Part shown: in pieces, positions 1-7,176 of the stretch | Position numbering within the stretch: the first letter of the stretch is position 1 | How the letters are laid out: the number at the start of each line of letters is the position of its first letter | Source of the DNA: Planctomycetota bacterium | Lineage (GTDB): Bacteria; Planctomycetota; Phycisphaerae; Tepidisphaerales; Tepidisphaeraceae | Reading direction: 5' to 3' | Assembly (NCBI GenBank): GCA_038746835.1 | Contig: JBCDKH010000005.1 | Coordinates: forward strand, 1-53,601 | DNA: 53,601 bases | The notes under the pieces: generated by a model | Told to the model about the DNA's origin: nothing | What the model saw: the letters and a program-made list of their open reading frames with translations, nothing else | Database searches by the model: none | Program-made: the position numbers and the translations under genes

Positions 1-30
1 AGGGGCATCCCGCCCGCGACGCTCCCCGTG

Positions 31-92
31 GCACGATCTTTAGATCGTGCGTCCGCAAACCCGAACCCCGACACGATCTGAAGATCGTGCCA
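31..92. repeat. Pair of short hairpin repeats
   Basis: Two near-identical perfect-stem hairpins lie 21 bases apart. The first (31-50) is GCACGATCT, a two-base loop, then AGATCGTGC. The second (72-89) is CACGATCT, loop GA, AGATCGTG. They have different loops but the same stem, which suggests a repeated intergenic element rather than a chance palindrome. No T-tract follows either, so they do not look like intrinsic terminators. The rest of 93-278 shows nothing recognisable. Confidence 0.6.
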
Positions 93-278
93 CAGTTAGG
101 TCGCGACGATGAAGGCCGGTTGCGGCGGGCAAGGGTAGGGGTGGGGGTGGAGACGATGCCGCAGGTCGGCCGATCGCTTTCTATCGCTGCTGCGGGACCG
201 ATCTCCGCCCCGCTCGTCGCCGATCGACGGTCACCGTCGATTGGTACCCGTGTCGAGCGTCGGGAATGAATATGGGTT

Positions 279-503
279 GTGTCCCCATCCGGCCACGCCT
301 CAGCGGACGAGTACCAGTTCCTCCGCGACCTCGACACCACGCCCGCAACCCGTCGCGGCGGCGCGGCCGACAAGCTGCGCAACCACCTCGCCCCCCAAGC
401 AATGGCCCAGAAGAACCACGCCGTTTTCGGACTGACTGGCGCAAAGTCTGTGTCCGGCCCCACCAAACGGTTTGTTTCCGGCGCCCGCCGGATCAGCGGG
501 TGA
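279..503 (+). pseudogene. Possible gene remnant, unrecognised
   Basis: A 74-codon open frame whose central part (about residues 9-45, containing DEYQFLRDLDTT and KLRNHLAPQ) shows the strong G/C third-position bias of real genes in this window. The frame then runs into the 3' end of the convergent gene. I recognise no family and no start signal. It could be a decayed 5' end of a longer gene, or simply an open stretch in GC-rich DNA. The convergent gene at 493-906 is much better supported. Confidence 0.2.
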
Positions 504-906
504 TCGTGACCTTGTTGGACGATCCGCCGACCTGGGTCGTGACATTGCCACGGCCGCGGACGTCGGCGTGTTGCCGGACCGCGCCCGCGGCAAGCTCCGG
601 CGCGACCTCCGCCAGCAGGCCTTGAAGCTCTTTGGCGAGGTCGGGGTCGGCCTTGAGGCGTTTGGTCAACTTGCCGCGGAGGATGTCCCAGTGCTCATCG
701 GCGTCGGGCTCGGCTTCGGCGTCGGTGACGACGTTGGCGTCGCTGCCGGTGAAGCGGCTCTTGAGCCAGACCCAGACCCGTGCGGCCCCGCCCGCGACGG
801 CGTCGACGGCGGCGTTGCCCGCCCGATCGGCCAGGGCTTCGGCCGCTTCGCCGGCTTCGGTCTGGAGAAGGTCGATCGTCTGCTGGGCAAGCTCGGTGGG
901 TTCCAT
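493..906 (-). CDS. Small helical protein with C-terminal amyloid-type motif (putative Bell-like effector)
   Basis: A 137-residue protein starting at the ATG (MEPTELAQQ). Residues 1-55 are Ala-rich amphipathic helix with an aromatic stretch RVWVWLKSRF. Residues 58-71 form an acidic linker. Residues 72-108 are helical, with KLTKRLKADPDLAKEL, a pattern I associate with small NLR-linked effector-like proteins of actinobacteria and cyanobacteria. The last 20 residues are RGRGNVTTQVGGSSNKV plus TITR. This tail matches the N-terminal motif of the STAND ATPase encoded 38 bp upstream on the same strand. In known bacterial amyloid-signalling pairs the effector carries the motif C-terminally and the NLR N-terminally, exactly as here. 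A membrane-acting, HeLo/Bell-like death effector is inferred; the fold is not shown by sequence alone. Confidence 0.75.
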   Translation of the reverse strand: MEPTELAQQTIDLLQTEAGEAAEALADRAGNAAVDAVAGGAARVWVWLKSRFTGSDANVVTDAEAEPDADEHWDILRGKLTKRLKADPDLAKELQGLLAEVAPELAAGAVRQHADVRGRGNVTTQVGGSSNKVTITR

Positions 907-944
907 GGTGAGGCCTCGTCGTGATCCGTTTGAAGGTTTTGGAG

Positions 945-3299
945 TCAGTCGTCGCCCTCGTAGCCGAGCAGCTTCGCCGCCTCGGTCAACAGGGCAACAT
1001 CCGGTTCGGTGCCGGCCGCTTCGGCGGCTTCCACGTAGTCCCGACACAGTGCAGCGAGCAGCGACGCGAACGCCGCAGTGTTCCTGCGGGCAAGCGGGAG
1101 GAGGCATTGCATTCCCTCGTGCAAGTCGGCCGCGGCTTCTCCGGGTCGCTCCAGTGCGACGAGTACCTGGGACTTCGCCCCGAGCGACGACGCGAGGTTT
1201 GGCGTGAAGGCGTCGGGCCGCGCTGCCGCCAGCGTCCGGCGGAGACCGACCGACTCTTCGGCAGCCTTCAACGCCTCCTCCCGACGGCCCACGTCGGACA
1301 GGCGATTAGCGAGGTTGTTGAGCGACGACGCCAGGTCCGGCGTGAAGGCGTCGGGCCGCGCTGCCGCCAGCGTCCGGTAGAGACCGACCGACTCCTCGGC
1401 AGCCTCCAACGCCTCCTCCCGACGGCCCACGTCGGACAGGAGGTTAGCGAGGTTGTTGAGCGACAACGCCAAGTCCGGCGTGAAGGCGTCGGGCCGCGCT
1501 GCCGCCAGCGTCCGGTAGAGACCGACGGCCTCCTCGGCAGCCTTCAACGCCTCCTCCCGACGGCCCACGTCGGACAGGCGATTAGCGAGGTTGTTGAGCG
1601 ACGACGCCAGGTCCGGCGTGAAGGCGTCAGGATCGGAACGCACCAGCAGGCGATCAAGTTCAACCGTCTCATCCGCCGCGGCAAGGGCTTCTTCGCGCCG
1701 GCCGAGCGCGGACAGGCGGATGGCGAGATTGTTGACAGCGACCGACAAGGATCGCGTGGACCCTTCGTCCTTTGCTTGAGCTTGCCATGGTCTTAGCCGG
1801 GTAACCAGTCGCTCGTTCACACTTGCCGCCGCGTCGCGGAGGCTGAGGGTCTGTTTGGCGTGCTGGTCGAGCAGTTGTTGAATTGAGAAGAGGAGGCCGA
1901 TGTTGCCGGCGTCCGCGTGCTCGACCAGGCCCGCCAGCCATCGAAGGGCCGTTTCGGGGGCGACGCCGTGCTTGGACGCCTCTTCGATGCCGATGAAATT
2001 CTGGGCGATGCGGATGATGGCCGCGACGACGGCCTCCTCGTGGCCTTCGAGGACGCGGAGGACTGTGGCGGAGCCATCCGCCTGAGCGTTGCGTGACGCG
2101 AGAACATGGAGAACGAGGGCTTCGCCGATTAGGTCAGGCAGGACCGGGGCGGTGCCGCCGTCGGGGCGCGGCAGGGCCAGGGCGGCTTGGTCGGCGAGGG
2201 CTGCAGGCCCATTCGGGTGCGTTCGTCGCAGGGCATCGCACTCCCGCTCAACGACGGCGACGGCTTCTTGACGTGAAAGGCCTCCTGCGAGCGTGGAGCA
2301 CGCCGCCATGTGGCCGAGAAAAGAGGCAGTGGAGCCGAGAGGGCCATCGTCGGCGTAACGGGCGACTCGGGCGAGCTCGCGCTTAGCGAGTTCGAGCGCC
2401 AAGTCAGGCCGACTCATCGCCAGCGTGTCGAGAAGCGGAAGCTGCCTGGCGGTCGCGAGCAACGCGGCCATCATCAGCGGCAGCGGCTCGGACCAGCCGG
2501 GGCGGGCCAGGCGCTCGGTAAAGGTCGCGTCGTCCGGCGGTGGCAGAACCGGGGCGGTGACTCGGAGCAAGTCGGCCGCGGCGGTGGCGGTCTGTTCCAG
2601 GATGGACCGCTGGGCAGCCGTGCCTTCGAGCCGTTCGAGTTGCAGCGGCTCAAGGGGGCGGAACAGGTCGGCTGCGGGCGTGTCTGATGACGAAAACGAA
2701 CGGAGCGTCTGGAGCCAACCGCCGTCGGTCTCTGCCTCACGCTCGATCAGGATCAAGCGGAGCGGCGGGAGGTCCCGTCTCGGATGATCGGCGAGGTCGG
2801 TGACCCACGTCCGCAGCGGATCGAGTGCCGCAGCCGCGTAGTCGACGACGACGAGTGTGGGTCGTTGCCAGCCCCACGTCGATAGGCTCTGCTGGTGGAC
2901 GAATCGCTGCATCTCCCGGCCTTTGACGAAACCGGCGTGCCAAGCGTCTTGCTCTTCGCCCGCCGGCAGCGACGCGATGAGGTCGAGGGCCAGACGCGTC
3001 TTGCCCGAGCCGGCTCGGCCGCTGATGGTCCGAATGGCGATCGGGCAGTCGTCGTGCAGCCACTGCTTCAGATCGGCCATGACGCTGTCACGTCCGACCA
3101 GATCAATCGTCCGTCGGTACGCCTCGAGCAGTTGCAACTCGGTCGCGGGCGGAGCCGATCTGCCTGCTTGGTACGTTGTCAGGTGCAGGCTCGGGACGCC
3201 CGGAACGACCGTGTTGCCGTCGCCGTGGATCTGGACGACGACGTTGTCGTGCCCGACCACGCGGCTTGCCTGAATGTTTCGATCGGTGGTCCCCGCCAC
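945..3299 (-). CDS. STAND/NLR-like ATPase with TPR repeats and N-terminal amyloid-type motif
   Basis: About 784 residues from the GTG at 3299; a TTG at 3350 would add a Cys-rich leader (MPCDSFCIACRC) that looks unlikely, and neither start has a clear ribosome site. Numbering from the TTG, residues 31-49 carry VVGHDNVVVQIHGDGNTVV. Next come a STAND-type lead-in (LVGRDSVMADLKQWL), Walker A GRAGSGKT (111-118) and Walker B TLVVVDY (165-171), then a helical region, then five TPR-like units of 46 residues (about 550-745) with NNLANRLSDVGRREEAL cores. This is the sensor/oligomerising architecture of NLR-type STAND proteins: nucleotide switch in the middle, superhelical sensor at the C-terminus, signalling motif at the N-terminus. 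The small motif-bearing protein follows 38 bp downstream, presumably co-transcribed. An anti-phage or conflict role is inferred from family architecture. Confidence 0.85.
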   Translation of the reverse strand: MAGTTDRNIQASRVVGHDNVVVQIHGDGNTVVPGVPSLHLTTYQAGRSAPPATELQLLEAYRRTIDLVGRDSVMADLKQWLHDDCPIAIRTISGRAGSGKTRLALDLIASLPAGEEQDAWHAGFVKGREMQRFVHQQSLSTWGWQRPTLVVVDYAAAALDPLRTWVTDLADHPRRDLPPLRLILIEREAETDGGWLQTLRSFSSSDTPAADLFRPLEPLQLERLEGTAAQRSILEQTATAAADLLRVTAPVLPPPDDATFTERLARPGWSEPLPLMMAALLATARQLPLLDTLAMSRPDLALELAKRELARVARYADDGPLGSTASFLGHMAACSTLAGGLSRQEAVAVVERECDALRRTHPNGPAALADQAALALPRPDGGTAPVLPDLIGEALVLHVLASRNAQADGSATVLRVLEGHEEAVVAAIIRIAQNFIGIEEASKHGVAPETALRWLAGLVEHADAGNIGLLFSIQQLLDQHAKQTLSLRDAAASVNERLVTRLRPWQAQAKDEGSTRSLSVAVNNLAIRLSALGRREEALAAADETVELDRLLVRSDPDAFTPDLASSLNNLANRLSDVGRREEALKAAEEAVGLYRTLAAARPDAFTPDLALSLNNLANLLSDVGRREEALEAAEESVGLYRTLAAARPDAFTPDLASSLNNLANRLSDVGRREEALKAAEESVGLRRTLAAARPDAFTPNLASSLGAKSQVLVALERPGEAAADLHEGMQCLLPLARRNTAAFASLLAALCRDYVEAAEAAGTEPDVALLTEAAKLLGYEGDD
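1201..1752 (-). repeat. Tandem 138-bp coding repeats (TPR units)
   Basis: Inside the STAND gene, the block beginning GGCGTGAAGGCGTCGGGCC recurs at 1201, 1339, 1477 and (diverged) 1615, a constant period of 138 bp, or 46 codons. The first three units differ at only a few positions, including synonymous ones. This implies recent tandem duplication or gene conversion in the sensor part of the protein. Confidence 0.9.
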
Positions 3300-3470
3300 G
3301 GCGGAATGGTAGAAGCACCTACACGCGATGCAAAATGAATCGCAAGGCAATCGGAACGGAAATCGGGATTGCCAAGCTGGGTGGGCGGACGCCAGGGCGA
3401 CCGCAGTGCGGATCGGCCCGTTCAGCCGAGTCAGCCGTCGGATCGGGTCGACTACGACGACGTAGCCCCG

Positions 3471-3559
3471 TCACCTTCAAGCTCCCGCTACCGCCGGATA
3501 CGCCCGACACGAACGACACCCGCACCACCTCTGATACCCCGACGAAGATCGCGGCGTGA
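3471..3559 (+). pseudogene. Possible 3' remnant of the 37.97-kb gene family
   Basis: An open frame ending DTPTKIAA stop at 3559 is followed four bases later by the dispersed repeat beginning AGCAGAAGTTGTTAG. The intact gene at 37973-38686 ends QETPVRLAA stop and is followed by the same repeat. The stretch from about 3471 therefore looks like a decayed copy of that gene's 3' end. Similarity is confined to the last residues and the position relative to the repeat, so this is weak on its own. The region 3300-3470 shows nothing else. Confidence 0.25.
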
Positions 3560-3563
3560 GTGA

Positions 3564-3690
3564 AGCAGAAGTTGTTAGGGCCTAGGGGTTAGGTCGGAGG
3601 CCGAGGCAACCAGCTCCGGCTGGGCCCTAACCGCTAACAGCTAATCGCTTCTCTACTAGGCTCTAAGCTCTAACAACTAGCAACTCGCAC
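3564..3690. repeat. Dispersed fold-back repeat, copy 1
   Basis: An intergenic element built from GTTAG, CTAGG and GGCCTAA words, imperfectly self-complementary about a centre near 3615 (AGCTCCGGCT). It starts GAAGTTGTTAGGGCCTAG and ends CTAACAACTAGCAACTCGC. The segment just after it (GTGGCTTTTGGGCC) also follows copy 5, so the conserved unit extends to about 3710. Other copies are at about 15711, 25744, 34732 and 38693. Confidence 0.85.
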
Positions 3691-3792
3691 GGCGGCGTGG
3701 CTTTTGGGCCCGCCGCCGTTTGCATGCGCGGGTCGTGAAGCTTTGAAAACGTCGACTTTGAATGGGGGTGTTGGTATCCTTCGGCTAACGCC

Positions 3793-4230
3793 ATGGGTGG
3801 TGCACGCACGAGTGTTCGAGCCGGATTGTCGCGATTGGCGACGGAGGTGTGCGTCGTGGCTGCGATGGCGTTTGTGCTGGTGCCGGCGATGACGGCTGGG
3901 CACCATGCGGTGGCTCACGCGGCCAAGGTGGGGGAAGTGGAGGAGGTGGGGAAGGTGGGGACGTCGCGGGGGCATCACGACTGTTCAGGGCATCATGGGG
4001 TGCCGCACAAGCACGCCCCTGCCGAGCCCACGCGGTCGGACGAGTCGGGCGAGTGCCAGACGTGTTCGCTGCTGGCCGTGTTGACGCAGTCGGCCGGGCC
4101 GGCGCCGGTCGCGGCGTTGCCAGCGGAGCCGGTGTTGGCGGCGGGCGAGGTCGAAGTGCTGGTCGCGGCACTGCTCGCGTTTGATCCGAACGAGTTGCCC
4201 GGATCGCCACGTGCGCCGCCGGTAGTTTAA
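3793..4230 (+). CDS. Small exported His/Cys-containing protein, DUF2946-like
   Basis: 145 residues from ATG. Residues 8-42 form a hydrophobic N-terminal segment (EVCVVAAMAFVLVPA) that could be a signal peptide or anchor. Residues 58-75 are His-rich (HHDCSGHHGVPHKH). A Cys pair follows in GECQTCSLL, and the C-terminus ends in Pro-rich PRAPP. This order resembles DUF2946-type small proteins, often linked to metal handling. The metal-binding idea rests on the His/Cys content only. A MerC-like gene lies 1.3 kb downstream. The start was chosen as the first ATG before the hydrophobic segment; there is no clear ribosome site. Confidence 0.6.
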   Translation: MGGARTSVRAGLSRLATEVCVVAAMAFVLVPAMTAGHHAVAHAAKVGEVEEVGKVGTSRGHHDCSGHHGVPHKHAPAEPTRSDESGECQTCSLLAVLTQSAGPAPVAALPAEPVLAAGEVEVLVAALLAFDPNELPGSPRAPPVV

Positions 4231-4238
4231 TGCGTTGA

Positions 4239-4287
4239 AGCCAGGGCGAAGCGGTGTCGCGTGGATGCGGACTGCCCGGCCCTGGCT
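4239..4287. other. Inverted repeat in the 4231-4534 intergenic stretch
   Basis: AGCCAGGGC at 4239-4247 pairs with GCCCTGGCT at 4279-4287 around a 31-base loop. There is no T-run, so a terminator is doubtful. The remaining bases up to the next start at 4535 stay open in one frame but lack a credible protein. I see no other signal there beyond a GGAG ribosome site at 4523. Confidence 0.35.
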
Positions 4288-4534
4288 GCCGTGGTCGCTG
4301 CGTGTCGCAAGGACCCTTCTGATCCATCTAGATCGAACAGGCACGCCGTCCCTCGGAATTGCGTGCCCGCGTCGGGCGGCCGGCTCTCCGTCGAGAACGG
4401 CCAGCCGTCAAGCATCCCGCCGAAGGCGAGGCCAGGTGCACCGTGCATCGCGGTGTTCCCTCGCGAATGAGCTCGCGTGTCGCCCGTCTCGGCCCTTCGC
4501 AACGTCTCTCTTCCACTCTTCCGGAGTCACAGAA

Positions 4535-5470
4535 GTGCATCAACGACATAAACCCCTGCTTGTCGCCGGCCTTGGGTCGGCACTCATCGCGAGCACTGCT
4601 TCGGCGGTGCCGCTGCTTGCCAGTGGGCAGGTGCTCATTCCCGGCGATCCGAGCATTCCGCCCGGCCAGCCGGGGCACGACGACACGCGCGAGAACTACA
4701 TCTTCGAAATCGACTCGGAGACCGGCATCGCTACGCCGATCAGCCCCGTCACGACCGGACTGCCCGCGGGTCTCGGTGCGACGCAGAGCACGCTCTACGG
4801 CTGGCAGAGCAACACGCTTCAGGTCGTCGATCCGTTTGCCGGCACCACCACGCCGGCCGGCCCGTCGACGCCGTTCAGTGCGACGGCGTTCGACGTCTCT
4901 GCTGGCGGCGTCGGCTTTGGCATGACGATCGGCGACGACCAGCTCTTCAGCGTCGACCTCGCGACCGGCAATGCGTCGGCCGTCGGTTCGGCTGGCCTGG
5001 TCAACGACGCCCTGGAGCTCGCTGGCGAGGTCGATCCGGACGCGTTCATCATCTCGCTCGGCAGTGTCGGCGACTTGCTCTACGGCATCGATCTCTCGAC
5101 CGACTCGCTGATCGAGATCGACCCGGCCGACGGCTCGGCCGACGTGATCGGTGCGCTCGGCAGCGTCGACCTGGTCGGCAACGGCATCTTCAGCGGTTAC
5201 GCCGGGCTGACGGGTGTCGATGAAAACGCCGACGGCGAGTTCGACGCGTTGTTCGGCGTCGTGAACTTCATCAACCCGGCTGGTCCGGAGGGCACGGTCC
5301 GCCTCGGCGGCATCGCCCGCTTCGACCTGACCGACGCCTCGTGGGACCTCGTCGGCCTGAACGAGCAGGTCATCTTCTTCGGTCTGGCCTCCGCCCCGAT
5401 TCCGGAGCCCACGTCGATGGCACTACTCGGACTGGCCAGTGCGGCATTGCTTCGCCGACGACGCGTTTAG
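4535..5470 (+). CDS. PEP-CTERM sorted protein, beta-propeller-like
   Basis: 311 residues from the GTG at 4535, with GGAG at 4523-4526 eight bases upstream. This start puts a signal peptide (HKPLLVAGLGSALIASTASA) at the N-terminus; the open frame upstream lacks protein character. The body has recurring short units with Asp-rich turns (YGWQSNTLQVVDPF, YGIDLSTDSLIEIDP), typical of a secreted beta-propeller. The C-terminus is APIPEPTSMALLGLAS followed by AALLRRRRV, the PEP-CTERM signal (PEP box, hydrophobic helix, Arg cluster) recognised by an exosortase. It is probably a surface or matrix protein. No exosortase is encoded in this window. Confidence 0.85.
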   Translation: MHQRHKPLLVAGLGSALIASTASAVPLLASGQVLIPGDPSIPPGQPGHDDTRENYIFEIDSETGIATPISPVTTGLPAGLGATQSTLYGWQSNTLQVVDPFAGTTTPAGPSTPFSATAFDVSAGGVGFGMTIGDDQLFSVDLATGNASAVGSAGLVNDALELAGEVDPDAFIISLGSVGDLLYGIDLSTDSLIEIDPADGSADVIGALGSVDLVGNGIFSGYAGLTGVDENADGEFDALFGVVNFINPAGPEGTVRLGGIARFDLTDASWDLVGLNEQVIFFGLASAPIPEPTSMALLGLASAALLRRRRV

Positions 5471-5530
5471 CGCTTATCCTCTGACCTGCTGCGGCACGAC
5501 CGCCGTGGCAGGTCTTTTGGCCACCCCTCC

Positions 5531-6097
5531 ATGACTCAATTCGGCTTGTCCATCTTTCAGCGAACCTCGTGGACCGACCTGCTTGGCGCAGGAGCGTCGA
5601 TGCTGTGTGCCGCGCACTGCCTTGCGACGCCGTTCGTGCTGCTCGCGCTGCCCACATGGGGCGCGACGTACACGCACCCGGCGATGCACTGGCTGCTGAC
5701 TGGCATTGCGGTGCCGCTGGGGCTGTGGGCGATGTTCCGTGGCTACTTGAGGCACCGTCGGTTCTTCGTGCCGCCGTTGATGCTGGCAGGACTCGTACTG
5801 GTCGTCGTCGCAACGGCCCAGCCGGCGCTGGCTAGCCCGGCAGAGGAGCCTGTCATCTCTGAGGCCACCCCGACCACGCAGCCTGCTGTGACGAGCAGCT
5901 GTGCGGCGTGCTGTCCGGCTCCGGTCGTCGTCGTGGACGAAAACGACGAGGTGACCATCGAAGAGCCCGCGGGCAGGCCTTGGCCGTTTTACGCGATGGT
6001 GGGTGGCGGGCTGCTGCTGGTCTTCGGTCACGGCTTCAACCTGGTGCCGTGTCGTGCACCGTGCTGTGCTCATCGCCGTGCCGGAGGTGATGTGTGA
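5531..6097 (+). CDS. MerC-domain membrane protein
   Basis: 188 residues with the motif DLLGAGASMLCAAHC near residue 17, the MerC-type membrane motif (small residues, then C-x3-C spaced as CAAHC). Further hydrophobic segments lie near residues 55-70 and 80-98. A Cys cluster (SSCAACCP) follows after a Thr/Pro linker, then a last TM segment and a Cys-rich end (VPCRAPCCAHR). MerC proteins are implicated in mercuric or other metal ion uptake; the substrate here is unknown. The stop overlaps the next gene's GTG start by four bases, so translational coupling with the DUF58 gene is likely. Confidence 0.7.
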   Translation: MTQFGLSIFQRTSWTDLLGAGASMLCAAHCLATPFVLLALPTWGATYTHPAMHWLLTGIAVPLGLWAMFRGYLRHRRFFVPPLMLAGLVLVVVATAQPALASPAEEPVISEATPTTQPAVTSSCAACCPAPVVVVDENDEVTIEEPAGRPWPFYAMVGGGLLLVFGHGFNLVPCRAPCCAHRRAGGDV

Positions 6098-7176
6098 GCG
6101 ACTCGGCGAAGAGGCTCATCCCGCTGCCACCGCCGAAGTGGCGGCTGCCCATCGCGCTCATAGCGGCCGCCGTGGTCGCGTTGGTCTGCGGCATCTTCGT
6201 TCACGCGAACGGCTACGTCTGGCTGGCGGCGACGCTGGTCGTGCTCGTCGTCGGAGCCGTCTGGCCGTGGGTCGCTCTCAAGACCGCGTCGGCGACGGTT
6301 ACCTTTGCTGCGGAACGTGGGCGCGAAGGCGACACGGCCGACGCACGGCTGCACGTCCGAAGCCGACTGCCCTGGAAGTCGATCGGCTTCCGGCTCGATG
6401 GCGAGGCCGATCTCGCTCGCGAGGTCTCCGTCGGCACGAACGATGTTCGCTGGACGCCCTCGCGATTCGGCCCGGTCGGCGACCGACTGACGCTCACCTG
6501 CGATCGGCCGTTCGGCCTGTGGACGGCGCGACGATCGGTCGACGTCCCTCGGTCGATGCTCGTCTGGCCGCGCACGCACAAGGTCGGCCAGGTCCCTGAC
6601 TGCGCCGGCCCGTCGGACGGCACCCACGGCGGACGCCGCGTCGGCATCGGTGGCGAGTTCTGCGGCGTGCGAGACTTCCGCGCCGGCGACCGGCTTCGCC
6701 TGGTTCATTGGGCCCAGACCGCACGCCAAGACCGACTCATGGTCCGCGAAACGCTCGCCGACGCGACGCCGAAGGTGCGCGTCGGGCTGTTGCTCGGGCA
6801 AGACAGTCACGTCGACTCTGCTGCGTTCGATCGTGCCGTCCGCGATGCGGCGTCCAAAGTCGAGGGCTGGACGCGTGCGGGCTCTGTTGTCGAGTTGGTG
6901 CTCGCCGAGCGGCGTATCGCCTGTCCTCCGAATGCCGTGCCGCGAATGGCGCTCGACGTGTTGGCGGCGTTGCGATACGACGATCTGCCCCAGGTTGCGG
7001 AACGTGTTTCGGTCGACGTCTTGGCATCCGCAACGAGCCGCGACCGTGAGGGAGCGGAGTCGGCGGAGCCGACATCAGTCGACGCACGAGACATCGCGTT
7101 CCGCGATTCCCCTTCTTCACGGTCGCGGCTCGTTGCGGAGTCAACCCTTGGATCGCGAGGTGCCCATGCCGCGTGA
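6094..7176 (+). CDS. DUF58 domain membrane protein
   Basis: 360 residues from a GTG overlapping the upstream stop. Two TM helices (about residues 17-38 and 41-62) are followed by a beta-rich region and the DUF58 signature GGEFCGVRDFRAGDRLRLVH with W and ARQ just after (about residues 188-215). DUF58 proteins accompany MoxR ATPases and transglutaminase-like proteins, both of which follow here. The last 45 or so residues (from about LASATSRDREG) are encoded by an inserted inverted-repeat element (7030-7136), so the natural C-terminus has been replaced. The gene overlaps the next start by 11 bases. Confidence 0.85.
   Translation: MSDSAKRLIPLPPPKWRLPIALIAAAVVALVCGIFVHANGYVWLAATLVVLVVGAVWPWVALKTASATVTFAAERGREGDTADARLHVRSRLPWKSIGFRLDGEADLAREVSVGTNDVRWTPSRFGPVGDRLTLTCDRPFGLWTARRSVDVPRSMLVWPRTHKVGQVPDCAGPSDGTHGGRRVGIGGEFCGVRDFRAGDRLRLVHWAQTARQDRLMVRETLADATPKVRVGLLLGQDSHVDSAAFDRAVRDAASKVEGWTRAGSVVELVLAERRIACPPNAVPRMALDVLAALRYDDLPQVAERVSVDVLASATSRDREGAESAEPTSVDARDIAFRDSPSSRSRLVAESTLGSRGAHAA
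7030..7136. repeat. Inverted-repeat element inserted in the 3' end of the DUF58 gene
   Basis: The left arm GCAACGAGCCGCGACCGTGA (7030-7049) is matched exactly by its reverse complement at 7117-7136, with partial pairing continuing nine bases inward. The interior holds two small hairpins, GTCGGCGGAGCCGAC and ATCGCGTTCCGCGAT. It looks like a MITE- or REP-type element. It is read through in frame by the DUF58 gene, adding about 35 foreign codons. Confidence 0.85.
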
